From Bacillota bacterium (lineage in GTDB: Bacteria > Bacillota > Clostridia > Lachnospirales > Lachnospiraceae): a DNA stretch of 64,000 nt. Below, in pieces: positions 32,923 through 41,591 of this stretch (position 1 is the first letter of the stretch; each line of letters begins with the position of its first letter). Position numbers and translations under genes: made by a program. Below the pieces are notes generated by a model. That model did not search any database. It was not told where the DNA came from and saw only the letters and a program-made list of their open reading frames with translations. Where the stretch lies: contig JAEWIZ010000022.1 in assembly GCA_023386815.1 (NCBI GenBank), positions 186,001 to 250,000 of the forward strand, in the 5' to 3' direction.

Positions 32923-32951
32923 ATTTTATAAAAAAAACACAGCGTTGTCAA
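32923..32951 (-). promoter_or_regulatory. Sigma-A promoter of the ABC transporter operon
   Basis: TTGACA (32946-32951), a 17-base spacer and TAAAAT (32923-32928) on the minus strand, with an AT-rich spacer end. Confidence 0.85.
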
Positions 32952-33008
32952 CACTTTTCTTTACTATATCACAGAGTTAACAAGTTAAAAGGTTAATCAA
33001 ATACATGA

Positions 33009-33509
33009 TTATTTGAATTCAAGAATATCACTTAACATAAATACTTCTTCTTGGTAAACGTCATTTTTGTCCGTATAGGCTACTCTCACGTCCAATGAAT
33101 CAAATATATCCCTAATTCCTTGTTCATCTAATCCCTGTGTGTAAAGTACAAAGCTATATCCATAATGGGCAAAGTTCTCTTGTGGGTTATCTTGCTGGCT
33201 ATAACTTCCAAACCTATACCGATCAGGGTCTTTGGCTATAACGACTTGCTTAATGTCTGGTACGACTATATTCCTGTCAGTAATATCCTCAGAATGCTTT
33301 ACATCCAAAGTAAATTCTATATTTCTAAAATCCTCTTTCTTCGGGTTCTCTAATCCCTCTGTACCAATGGATTTATAGTCATCATCGCTTAATTCAGTCG
33401 CGTGACATTTAATAGTAATAGATGGATCATCCACTTTTATCTCATTACAAGCTGTCAATCCGATTGATAAAATTGTTAAAATCAAAATACAGACTGTTAA
33501 TCTTTTCAT
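33009..33509 (-). CDS. Uncharacterised lipoprotein
   Basis: A 166-residue protein I do not recognise. A signal peptide with the lipobox SIGLTAC points to a lipid-anchored cell-surface protein, cysteine at about residue 21. The rest has no membrane segment, is acidic and looks like a single beta-rich domain: IEFTLDVKHSEDITDRNI, YGYSFVLYTQGLDEQGI and LDVRVAYTDKND. The frame begins 8 codons earlier, but AAGGA lies seven bases before the ATG at 33509. It stands alone between prmA and the ABC transporter. Confidence 0.7.
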   Translation of the reverse strand: MKRLTVCILILTILSIGLTACNEIKVDDPSITIKCHATELSDDDYKSIGTEGLENPKKEDFRNIEFTLDVKHSEDITDRNIVVPDIKQVVIAKDPDRYRFGSYSQQDNPQENFAHYGYSFVLYTQGLDEQGIRDIFDSLDVRVAYTDKNDVYQEEVFMLSDILEFK

Positions 33510-33639
33510 ATCCATTTCCTTGTTCAAAAACATAGAATCTACCTCGCACCTCTCCTAAACAAATTCGAACAAACTATTTTATAATTCTACCATATCTATC
33601 CATTGACCTCAACCAAATTATGTAATATTTATTTTAAGA

Positions 33640-33668
33640 GAGCCCTATAACTTTAGCTTATAGGACTC
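33640..33668 (-). terminator. Hairpin after prmA
   Basis: Arms 33640-33650 and 33658-33668 match at 10 of 11 positions around a 7-base loop, 25 bp after the prmA stop. The following minus-strand sequence TCTTAAAAT is only moderately T-rich, so termination may be partial. Confidence 0.6.
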
Positions 33669-33692
33669 CCCTGATATGTTACTATTAATCGC

Positions 33693-34652
33693 CTATTTCT
33701 GCGCCACAAATGATACCCAGTCTCCCATTTTATTGACCTCAAGGATGGTAAAATGATTCCGTTCTATGGCACCTCGTACAGCCTCTTCCTTGGTATTTAT
33801 AATACCCGAGCTAATAAATACCCCGCCTGGCTTGATGTTCTTGGCAATTACATCAGACAAAGGAATTATAACATCAGCCAAAATGTTGGCTACTACCAAA
33901 TCATACTTTTCCTTACCAATCTGAGTACGAATTCCATCGTCTTCAATCATATTCCCTGTAGTAAACTGTAGATTACCAGCTTCTATCGGCAAATGATTCA
34001 CTATAGCATTTTCGATGGCTGAATTGGTGGCATTAGAATCAATATCGATTCCGAGAACCTCCTTCGCACCTAATTTCTTCGCGATGATGGATAAGATACC
34101 ACTACCACTTCCTGCATCAAGAACCACTGAACTTTCATTCACATATTTCTTCATTCCAATAATACAGAGCTTCGTCGTTTCATGTGCTCCCGTTCCAAAG
34201 GAAGTTCCGGGATCAATCTCTATTACCAAATCATCTGGCTGACGATCCTCTAGTTCTTCCCAAGTCGGCTTGATTACAATCGTATCGTCCACCCGAAAAG
34301 GCTTAAAAAATTCCTTCCAATTGTTAATCCAATCCTTGTCCTCCGTAACTGTAACTTCTATATTACCGCTTCCGATGGTCACATAAGCTGACAGTTCCTC
34401 CAAACCGGCTTTCACTTTTTTTATAAGGTCCTCAATTTCTTCACCTTCATCAATATAAAAGCTTATTTGTGCTGTTCCGTCGTCCTCCTGCAATTCTGGC
34501 AGGATGTCAATAAACATCTTCTTTTGATCCTCTTCGGATAGCTGAATATTATCACTAATTTCAATTCCTACGATCCCCAAATCCCCCAGCATATCACTGA
34601 TTAAATCCACTGCCTCTGTTGTTGTATCCAAGGTTACCTTTGTCCATTTCAT
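33693..34652 (-). CDS. prmA: Ribosomal protein L11 methyltransferase
   Basis: A 319-residue SAM-dependent enzyme that methylates lysines of ribosomal protein L11. After the N-terminal substrate-recognition domain (MKWTKVTLDTTTEAVDLISD) come IEIDPGTSFGTGAHETTKLC, motif I VLDAGSGSGILSI, ADVIIPLSDVI-type loops and LVVANILADVI (NILA motif). All are PrmA signatures. AAAGGAA eight bases before the ATG at 34652 decides the start over an upstream in-frame ATG. It lies downstream of the dnaJ terminator, so it depends on read-through or its own promoter. Confidence 0.95.
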   Translation of the reverse strand: MKWTKVTLDTTTEAVDLISDMLGDLGIVGIEISDNIQLSEEDQKKMFIDILPELQEDDGTAQISFYIDEGEEIEDLIKKVKAGLEELSAYVTIGSGNIEVTVTEDKDWINNWKEFFKPFRVDDTIVIKPTWEELEDRQPDDLVIEIDPGTSFGTGAHETTKLCIIGMKKYVNESSVVLDAGSGSGILSIIAKKLGAKEVLGIDIDSNATNSAIENAIVNHLPIEAGNLQFTTGNMIEDDGIRTQIGKEKYDLVVANILADVIIPLSDVIAKNIKPGGVFISSGIINTKEEAVRGAIERNHFTILEVNKMGDWVSFVAQK

Positions 34653-34732
34653 ATATTTACGATTCCTTTCTTGCATCACTCAGGGATATTCTATGTATTT
34701 CTAATTAACACTAATTTCATTTGTTATAACCG

Positions 34733-34763
34733 AAAAAGAGTTTTTGCATTCCTGCAAAAACTC
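34733..34763 (-). terminator. Intrinsic terminator of dnaJ
   Basis: A perfect 11-bp stem (34738-34748 with 34753-34763), a 4-base loop and a run of five T on the minus strand (A at 34733-34737), just after the dnaJ stop. Confidence 0.92.
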
Positions 34764-34771
34764 TCTATTTC

Positions 34772-35911
34772 TTATTTCCAAAACTTCTTCTTCCCTTTTC
34801 CTTCTGTCTCAGTTGCATCAGCAGACACTTTTCCTGTCATTGCATCCTCGAATTTCTTTAATAAATCCTTTTGCTCTGAGTTCAGATTCGTTGGTACCTG
34901 TACTACTAAGGTAACATAATGGTCACCTCTGACAGCCTTATTTCTTAGACTTGGAACACCTTTTTCACGTAAACGTACCTTGGTGTCTGTCTGTGTTCCA
35001 GGCTTCACAGTGTAGATTACATCTCCATCAACTGTATTGATCTTAACATCTCCGCCCAGTACAGCAGTTGCATAAGAAATTGGAGCTGTTGAGAAGATAT
35101 CATAATCCTGTCTCTGGAAGATCGGATGTCTGCTTACGTCCACCTCGACCAGCAAATCTCCTCTTGGGCCGCCATTGGTTCCCGGCTCACCCTTGCCTCT
35201 AATTCTTACACTCTGTCCGGCGTCAATTCCTGCAGGAATGGAAACCTTAATTTTCTTCTTGCTGCTGATATAACCGGTACCATAGCAATCAGAACATTTA
35301 TCCTTGATAATCTTTCCTGTTCCCTTACAATCCGGACAAGTCTGAACATTACGAACCATACCAAATAAAGACTGTTGTGTATATACTACCTGACCTTTTC
35401 CACCGCACTTAGAACAGGTGTCTGCGGAGGATCCTGGTTTTGCACCAGTACCGTGGCAAGTAGCACAATCATCCTTTAGCGTTAACTCTAATTCCTTTTC
35501 TGTACCAAATACTGCCTCTTCAAAGGTTATTCTGACAGCCGTACGAAGGTTAGCACCCTGCATCGGTCCATTATTTGGTCTTCTGGAACGTCCTCCGAAC
35601 AGGTCTCCAAAGATATCTCCAAAGATATCTCCCATATCCATTCCTGAAAAATCGAATCCACCTGCACCTGCTCCGCCACTGCCATCAAAAGCAGAATGTC
35701 CAAATTGGTCGTACTGTCTGCGCTTATCTGCATCGCTTAATACAGCATAAGCTTCAGACGCTTCTTTAAACATTGCTTCTGCAGTCTTATCTCCAGGGTT
35801 GGTATCAGGATGATATTTTTTTGCCAGCTGTCTGTATGCTTTTTTTAATTCATCATCGGTCGCTGTCCTACTGACACCTAAGACCTCATAATAATCACGT
35901 TTATCTGCCAT
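34772..35911 (-). CDS. dnaJ: Chaperone protein DnaJ
   Basis: A 379-residue type I Hsp40 that loads substrates on DnaK and stimulates its ATPase. The J domain occupies 1-70 with the HPD loop (KYHPDTNPG). A Gly/Phe-rich linker follows, then four zinc-binding CxxCxGxG repeats (CATCHGTG, CSKCGGKG, CPDCKGTG, CSDCYGTG) and the C-terminal peptide-binding domains. The start at 35911 is preceded by GAAGGAGAAG. The last gene of the heat-shock cluster, it has its own likely promoter at 36099-36126. Confidence 0.97.
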   Translation of the reverse strand: MADKRDYYEVLGVSRTATDDELKKAYRQLAKKYHPDTNPGDKTAEAMFKEASEAYAVLSDADKRRQYDQFGHSAFDGSGGAGAGGFDFSGMDMGDIFGDIFGDLFGGRSRRPNNGPMQGANLRTAVRITFEEAVFGTEKELELTLKDDCATCHGTGAKPGSSADTCSKCGGKGQVVYTQQSLFGMVRNVQTCPDCKGTGKIIKDKCSDCYGTGYISSKKKIKVSIPAGIDAGQSVRIRGKGEPGTNGGPRGDLLVEVDVSRHPIFQRQDYDIFSTAPISYATAVLGGDVKINTVDGDVIYTVKPGTQTDTKVRLREKGVPSLRNKAVRGDHYVTLVVQVPTNLNSEQKDLLKKFEDAMTGKVSADATETEGKGKKKFWK

Positions 35912-36257
35912 CTTCTCCTTCACCTTTCATAACTTTTACGAATTCCATAAAAATGAGCTTCCCCTCATGGAACTCCGGCAACAAGAGGGCTCAGGAAACT
36001 GACCCCTTGTTATGAATACAACGGACAGGCCGCCATATAAGACCGCCTATCCGATATTAATTACAGTTAAATCTATCCTAACTTTAACATTACTATCTAT
36101 TATATCGATAATTCGTCATTTTTCAACCGTAATTTGTATGAAATCCCTGGCAAGCGATATGTTCACTTGCCAGGGAATAAATAACTTTGATAAAGCAAAA
36201 GTTATTCATATTTTATTTCTAATCGGAAAACATTGCAGAGCTTTCCGTCATAAACAA
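35912..36257 (-). other. dnaK-dnaJ intergenic region with three hairpins
   Basis: A 346-bp gap, long for this gene pair. Moving along the minus strand it holds a hairpin with 11-bp perfect stem (36144-36176), a promoter (36099-36126), an imperfect 12-bp hairpin (36023-36052) and another hairpin (35980-36011) before the dnaJ ribosome site. The first may end or process the dnaK transcript; it lacks a T run. No reading frame of note. Confidence 0.65.
36099..36126 (-). promoter_or_regulatory. Likely promoter for dnaJ
   Basis: TTGAAA (36121-36126), 16-base spacer and TATAAT (36099-36104) on the minus strand. No CIRCE is associated with it. Confidence 0.65.
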
Positions 36258-38120
36258 TTATACTTCGCGGTAATCTCCATCAACCACGTCATCGCTATAG
36301 CCGGCTGCACCACCCTGTCCGGCACCTGACATATCAGGTCCTGGACCGCCAGCAGCACCGCTTTGCTCATAAAGCTTAGCGAATAATGCCTGTGCATCTT
36401 CCATTAACTTCTCTTTTGCTGCTTTAATATCAGCAACTTCACCTTCACTCATTACCTCAGGATTAGACTTTTCAAGAAGCTCTTTCAGTCTTGCTACATC
36501 TGCCTCAACAGTTTCTTTTGCAGAAGCATCAATCTTATCACCAGCTTCACTTAAAGCCTTCTCTGTCTGGAATACCATGGAATCAGCATCATTACGAACA
36601 TCAACTGCTTCCTTGCGAAGCTTATCCTGTGCTTCATATTCTGCAGCTTCTCTTACTGCTTTGTCGATATCAGTATCAGACAAGTTGGAGCTAGCTGTAA
36701 TTGTAATGTGCTGTTCTCTGCCTGTTCCCAGATCCTTAGCAGATACATTTACGATACCATTTGCATCAATATCAAAGGTAACTTCAATCTGTGGAACGCC
36801 TCTTCTTGCTGGCGGAATACCATCCAGACGGAATTGTCCAAGGCTCTTGTTGTCTTTCGCGAACTGTCTTTCACCCTGTACGATATTAATATCAACAGCG
36901 GTCTGGTTATCAGCTGCAGTAGAGAATACCTGACTCTTTTTAGTAGGAATTGTAGTATTTCTTTCGATTAATCTGGTAGCTACACCACCAAGTGTTTCGA
37001 TAGAAAGAGACAGTGGAGTTACGTCAAGAAGAAGAATATCTCCTGCGCCTGCATCTCCAGCTAATTTACCACCCTGAACGGAAGCACCGATTGCTACACA
37101 CTCATCAGGATTCAAAGTCTTAGAAGGCTCTTGGTTTGTCAACATTTTTACCTTATCCTGAACAGCAGGAATACGGGTAGAACCACCAACTAATAATACT
37201 TTCTTAATATCAGAAGGTGAAAGGCCTGCATCACGAAGAGCGTTCTGAACCGGAATAACAGTTCTTTCCACTAAATCATGAGTTAACTCATCGAACTTAG
37301 CACGTGTTAAGTTCATGTCAAAATGCTTAGGACCTTCTGCTGTTGCAGTAATGAAAGGAAGGTTGATGTTTGTTGTAGTTGCTGAGGATAATTCCTTCTT
37401 AGCTTTTTCAGCTGCTTCTCTTAATCTCTGAAGAGCCATCTTATCCAGGGATAAGTCAACACCATCAGATTTCTTAAACTCATCAATCATATATCTAGTG
37501 ATTCTCTCATCGAAATCATCACCACCGAGTCTGTTATCACCTGAGGTTGCTAATACTTCGATAACACCGTCACCGATATCGATAATGGATACGTCGAAGG
37601 TACCACCACCTAAATCGTATACCATAATTTTCTGCTCATGCTCATTATCAAGACCATAAGCTAATGCCGCAGCAGTAGGCTCGTTGATAATTCTCTTAAC
37701 ATCAAGACCTGCAATTTTACCAGCATCCTTGGTTGCCTGTCTCTGAGCATCGTTGAAATAAGCAGGAACTGTGATAACTGCTTCAGTTACCTTCTCGCCA
37801 AGATAGCTTTCTGCATCAGCCTTTAATTTCTGAAGAATCATAGCAGAGATTTCCTGTGGTGAATATTTCTTATCATCAATCTTCACTCTGTAATCTGTTC
37901 CCATGTGTCTCTTTATGGAAGAGATGGTTTTTTCAGAGTTAGTAACTGCCTGACGTTTCGCAGGCTCACCAACCAATCTCTCTCCTGTTTTTGTAAATGC
38001 CACAACGGATGGTGTTGTTCTAGCACCTTCTGTATTCGCAATAACTACTGGCTTTCCGCCTTCCATAACGGCTACACATGAATTTGTTGTACCTAAGTCG
38101 ATACCAATTATTTTACCCAT
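36258..38120 (-). CDS. dnaK: Chaperone protein DnaK (Hsp70)
   Basis: A full-length 620-residue Hsp70. The nucleotide-binding domain begins IGIDLGTTNSCVAVMEGG and has VYDLGGGTFDVSI and LVGGSTRIPAV. It is linked by LLLDVTPLSLSIETLGG to the substrate-binding domain, followed by the helical lid and a Gly/Ala-rich tail ending VVDGDYREV. It lacks the insertion of proteobacterial DnaK, as expected for a Firmicute. Third gene of the hrcA-grpE-dnaK unit; 94 bp from grpE. Confidence 0.98.
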   Translation of the reverse strand: MGKIIGIDLGTTNSCVAVMEGGKPVVIANTEGARTTPSVVAFTKTGERLVGEPAKRQAVTNSEKTISSIKRHMGTDYRVKIDDKKYSPQEISAMILQKLKADAESYLGEKVTEAVITVPAYFNDAQRQATKDAGKIAGLDVKRIINEPTAAALAYGLDNEHEQKIMVYDLGGGTFDVSIIDIGDGVIEVLATSGDNRLGGDDFDERITRYMIDEFKKSDGVDLSLDKMALQRLREAAEKAKKELSSATTTNINLPFITATAEGPKHFDMNLTRAKFDELTHDLVERTVIPVQNALRDAGLSPSDIKKVLLVGGSTRIPAVQDKVKMLTNQEPSKTLNPDECVAIGASVQGGKLAGDAGAGDILLLDVTPLSLSIETLGGVATRLIERNTTIPTKKSQVFSTAADNQTAVDINIVQGERQFAKDNKSLGQFRLDGIPPARRGVPQIEVTFDIDANGIVNVSAKDLGTGREQHITITASSNLSDTDIDKAVREAAEYEAQDKLRKEAVDVRNDADSMVFQTEKALSEAGDKIDASAKETVEADVARLKELLEKSNPEVMSEGEVADIKAAKEKLMEDAQALFAKLYEQSGAAGGPGPDMSGAGQGGAAGYSDDVVDGDYREV

Positions 38121-38214
38121 GATCTATTCCTCCTTAATAATATTAATCAAATTGATATTGCAAAACCTAATTAGAACATTTCCTATAGAAGTTAGTAAAT
38201 ACTTTAGTCAAATA

Positions 38215-38868
38215 CTAATTAACTACCTTTACCATACTGTGACGAACCACCATATCACGATACATATATCCCTTTTGGAATTCATCGGATACTGTGTTCT
38301 CACCAAGATTCTCATCCTCACCATGCATAACTGCATTGTGAAGATTTGGATCAAATTCCTTACCTACTGCATCGATGGGCTTCAAACCAATCTCATCCAG
38401 TGCAGTCATTAGCTGTCTGTAAATCAGCTCAATCCCCTGTGCAAATCCACTTTCCTTTTCCTTATCGGTAAGAGTTCCGAGTCCTCTTTCGAAGTTGTCT
38501 ACAATCGGAAGAAGCTTTTCAAGCATACTCTTAACACCCATGTCGTACATCGTAGATTTCTCTTTTTCCGTACGCTTACGATAATTATCGAATTCCGCCA
38601 TCGTTCTCATCAAACGATCGGTTAATTCCTCAATCTTTTGATCCTTTGCTGCAAGTTCTTTGGACTTTGAATTCTTAAATAGGGATTTCGAAGCTTTCTC
38701 AGGCTTTTCTCCTGAATTACCGGAAGCATCTTCCTCTGCTACAGCCTCTGCTACTTCCACATCCTCTGCTACCTCTAAGTTATCCACTTCAACAGTTTCT
38801 TCATTAACATTGCCGGCTTGTGTCTCTTCTATTGTTTGATCCATAGACTCCTTTGACATATCCTTCAT
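38215..38868 (-). CDS. grpE: Nucleotide exchange factor GrpE
   Basis: A 217-residue GrpE, which releases ADP from DnaK. The first 80 residues are acidic and disordered (many E, V, D). A long coiled coil follows with DQKIEELTDRLMRTMAEFDN and YRKRTEKEKSTMYDMG. The C-terminal beta wing carries FDPNLHNAVMHGED and GYMYRDMVVRHSMVKVV. It is 52 bp from hrcA and 94 bp from dnaK in the same heat-shock operon. Confidence 0.96.
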   Translation of the reverse strand: MKDMSKESMDQTIEETQAGNVNEETVEVDNLEVAEDVEVAEAVAEEDASGNSGEKPEKASKSLFKNSKSKELAAKDQKIEELTDRLMRTMAEFDNYRKRTEKEKSTMYDMGVKSMLEKLLPIVDNFERGLGTLTDKEKESGFAQGIELIYRQLMTALDEIGLKPIDAVGKEFDPNLHNAVMHGEDENLGENTVSDEFQKGYMYRDMVVRHSMVKVVN

Positions 38869-38920
38869 TGCTTTCTCCTTTTTTATGGCATCTTATTTTG
38901 TACTTAATAACTGTGCTTTC

Positions 38921-39952
38921 CTATGTCTTTTTCTTAAAGATATCATCTAATTGAGTCATCAGTGATTGTAATGTCCCTACTACTTTCTGATAGTCCATTC
39001 TCTTAGGTCCGATGATACCTACTTTTCCATATACACCTTCCTCGATTTCATAGGTTGCTGTTACAACGGAGCATTCCTTCATCGTTTCCACCGGTGTCTC
39101 ATCACCGATATAAACTTGAATTCCCCGACTTTCCTCATCTTCCATTTTGTCATGGATTAATTCAGAGAGCACCTTTTTCTCTTCCAGCGTATACAATAGG
39201 TCAGCAGCTTTCTCCCGATCACTTAGCTCCGGATATCTTAAGATATTTGTGGTACCGGAGGTATAGATCTCGAGATCCTCTTCTTCGGAAACCGCCTGCA
39301 TAATTGCATCCAGTATGTCATTGACAATGGTACGGTAATCTCCTGCTTGTTCCTTCATCTGAGTAATGACCGGAAGGTTAATCTCATCCAAGTCTAACCC
39401 TTGTAGGAATGTATTCATTATAATATTTAATTTTAATAAGGTTTCTTTACTTAAGGATGTTGTAATATGAATCATTTTATTCTTTACAATATTCCTCTCA
39501 AATACAATGACTGCTAACAATTGATTTTCTTCCACTTCCGTCAGTTGAAGAAACTTCACTTTCTTCTTATACTGAGGAGTCGTTACCATGGTTGTATATT
39601 GAGTGTTTACTGCAAGTAACTTTGCTACTTGTTGCAATATCAACTCAAGCCGATCCGCCTTTTCCAGAAGCTGCAATTTAATATCCTCAACCTCCTGGTG
39701 CTTTTCCTGCAAAAGCATATCTACATATAGTCGATAGCCCTTATCTGAAGGAATCCGTCCTGCTGAAGTATGGGGCTGTACAATGTAGCCCAATTCTTCC
39801 AGATCAGCCATTTCATTACGAATTGTAGCAGAGCTTAAATTCAAATCCGTGTACTTTGATATGGTTCTTGATCCTACAGGTTCTCCGGTTTCAAGATAAT
39901 TTCGGATAATGGCCTGTAATATCTTCCATTTTCTATCATCCAACTGCTGCAT
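38921..39952 (-). CDS. hrcA: Heat-inducible transcription repressor HrcA
   Basis: A 343-residue repressor that binds CIRCE. The winged helix is at 1-90 (LDDRKWKILQAIIRNYLETG, then GSRTISKYTDLNLSSATIRN with MADLEELGYI). A GAF-like dimer domain follows, ending GIIGPKRMDYQKVVGTLQSL. HrcA activity depends on GroEL in known systems. It is the first gene of the operon and its own operator lies 45 bp upstream, so it autoregulates. The ATG has TGAGGTAAAAT. Confidence 0.97.
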   Translation of the reverse strand: MQQLDDRKWKILQAIIRNYLETGEPVGSRTISKYTDLNLSSATIRNEMADLEELGYIVQPHTSAGRIPSDKGYRLYVDMLLQEKHQEVEDIKLQLLEKADRLELILQQVAKLLAVNTQYTTMVTTPQYKKKVKFLQLTEVEENQLLAVIVFERNIVKNKMIHITTSLSKETLLKLNIIMNTFLQGLDLDEINLPVITQMKEQAGDYRTIVNDILDAIMQAVSEEEDLEIYTSGTTNILRYPELSDREKAADLLYTLEEKKVLSELIHDKMEDEESRGIQVYIGDETPVETMKECSVVTATYEIEEGVYGKVGIIGPKRMDYQKVVGTLQSLMTQLDDIFKKKT

Positions 39953-39996
39953 ATTTTACCTCAATTTTTAGAGAGACTCACTAGCCTACTTTGTTG

Positions 39997-40023
39997 TTAG
40001 CACTCATTTGAGTAGAGTGCTAA
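39997..40023 (-). promoter_or_regulatory. CIRCE operator
   Basis: TTAGCACTC, nine bases, GAGTGCTAA: a perfect match to the CIRCE consensus bound by HrcA, located at the expected transcription start of the hrcA operon. Confidence 0.98.
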
Positions 40024-40034
40024 CATCTATAAAT

Positions 40035-40063
40035 AAAATAACACTATCATTTTCTTTTGTCAA
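40035..40063 (-). promoter_or_regulatory. Sigma-A promoter of the hrcA-grpE-dnaK operon
   Basis: TTGACA (40058-40063), 17-base spacer, TATTTT (40035-40040) on the minus strand, directly upstream of CIRCE. Confidence 0.88.
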
Positions 40064-40131
40064 GGCAATTTTACAAATAATTTATTAAAAACAGATTAGA
40101 GCATAGGATGCAAAAAACCAGAATATTTCTA

Positions 40132-40190
40132 AATAAAAACGCCTGAATTCTCTGAAGCCTGGCGGGAACTAGTAGAGAATTAAGGCGTTT
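40132..40190 (-). terminator. Terminator of hemW
   Basis: Arms 40137-40153 and 40174-40190 match at 15 of 17 positions, with further pairing in the loop. On the minus strand the stem ends in GTTTTTATTT. It lies about 30 bp after the hemW stop. Confidence 0.85.
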
Positions 40191-40219
40191 CATCTATTGC
40201 ATCATAGCTTCTTATCTTA

Positions 40220-41410
40220 TTATCCCAATAAAAACTCTGCCAATACCTGATTACTAACATCAATCCCAAAATCAGTAAGGTAAATCCGATCTCCTTCTTC
40301 CAATAAAAGCCCCTTTCCAACAAGGTTCTCGATTATCTTAGGATAGATTTCCTTGATATTTTTCTGAAACCTATGATAAAACTCCTGCTTACTGATTCCA
40401 TGACACATTCGTAGACCAAGAAACATAAATTCTTCCATTCGTTGTTCGCGCGTTAATTCACAGGTTTCTCTTACAAGATCGCTTTCACAGACTTCTAAAT
40501 ATTTCAGTAAATCCTCTTCCTTGGAGAATCTAACGCCTTGTATCAGAGATGAAGCACCCAGACCCAAGCCCAGATAGTCCGTGCCAATCCAATAGGAGGA
40601 GTTATGCCGGCATTCATAGCCTTTCTTTGCATAATTCGAAATTTCGTATTGTTCATATCCGCTAGCCTTTAGAATTTCTTTTGTCAGATGATAAATTCTT
40701 CGATCCGTATCCTCATCCGGAAGGAGCTCGTGCCCTTTCGTACCCTCCCGGTAACGCTCATAGAACCCTGTTCCCTCTTCAACAATTAAACTGTAGGCCG
40801 AAATATGTTCCGGTTCCAATGCAATAATGGTACGAAGTGTTCTCTCCCAGGATTCTTCCGTCTGCTCAGGTAGCGCTGACATAAGATCAACATTGATATT
40901 ATCAAAACCTAAGGATCTTGCCAGAAGAAAATTATCTTTAAATTGCTGATAGGTATGAATTCTTCCTAACTTTTTAAGCTCCTCGTTATTGACAGACTGT
41001 AGTCCAAAGCTTAGACGGTTAATTCCTGCCTCCTTATAAACTCTTAACTTCTCTTTCGTTAGCGTGCCTGGATTTACTTCGATAGAAACCTCCCGATACC
41101 CTTTTCTTAGATGGAAGGTTTCGCTCAGTGCGTCCATGATTCTCCTTATCTCATTCGCTTCCAGACAGGAGGGGGTTCCACCACCAAAAAATATCGTTTG
41201 CACCTCAAACATTAAATAAGAAGAAGCGCATCCCTTTATCTCAGCAATCAATGCATCAACGTATCTCCTTTTCGTCTCCACAGTTGCCGGAGCTGATAAG
41301 AAGTCACAATAATCACACTTTTTAACGCAGAAAGGAATATGAATGTATAAGCCCAGCGGCTTATCATCATTTGCAACAGCTGCTGTTTTTGGTTGAATTA
41401 ATTTATCCAT
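40220..41410 (-). CDS. hemW: Radical SAM heme chaperone HemW
   Basis: A 396-residue radical SAM protein of the HemN/HemW family. LYIHIPFCVKKCDYCDF carries the C-x3-C-x2-C cluster at C28, C32 and C35. FFGGGTPS, SIEVNPGTLT, GINRLSFGLQSVN and YEISNYAKKGYECRHN follow, the last being the HemN C-terminal region. HemW rather than coproporphyrinogen dehydrogenase is favoured by the Phe after the cluster, the length of about 390, and position after lepA, the standard Firmicute arrangement. It binds heme and supports its insertion into proteins. Confidence 0.9.
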   Translation of the reverse strand: MDKLIQPKTAAVANDDKPLGLYIHIPFCVKKCDYCDFLSAPATVETKRRYVDALIAEIKGCASSYLMFEVQTIFFGGGTPSCLEANEIRRIMDALSETFHLRKGYREVSIEVNPGTLTKEKLRVYKEAGINRLSFGLQSVNNEELKKLGRIHTYQQFKDNFLLARSLGFDNINVDLMSALPEQTEESWERTLRTIIALEPEHISAYSLIVEEGTGFYERYREGTKGHELLPDEDTDRRIYHLTKEILKASGYEQYEISNYAKKGYECRHNSSYWIGTDYLGLGLGASSLIQGVRFSKEEDLLKYLEVCESDLVRETCELTREQRMEEFMFLGLRMCHGISKQEFYHRFQKNIKEIYPKIIENLVGKGLLLEEGDRIYLTDFGIDVSNQVLAEFLLG

Positions 41411-41591
41411 ATCATTTAAATAGAAGGAATTCTATGATGAATCTCCTTTTCCTTTCCTATATATAAGTTGGTAACAAAAAAACAATAGTCCAACTAAACT
41501 TCAGGCTGCTGTAAATTGGATGATTTTAACCAAGCAAAATCTACTTAGCTTCAACCTGCATCTTCATTACAACAGCCTTATTATTAATTTT

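Noticed and set aside
41502..41580. Long weak inverted repeat between lepA and hemW (AGGCTG-TGTAA arms)
   Set aside because: The arms are short and interrupted with a loop of over 50 bases and no T run, so it is too weak to call as a terminator.
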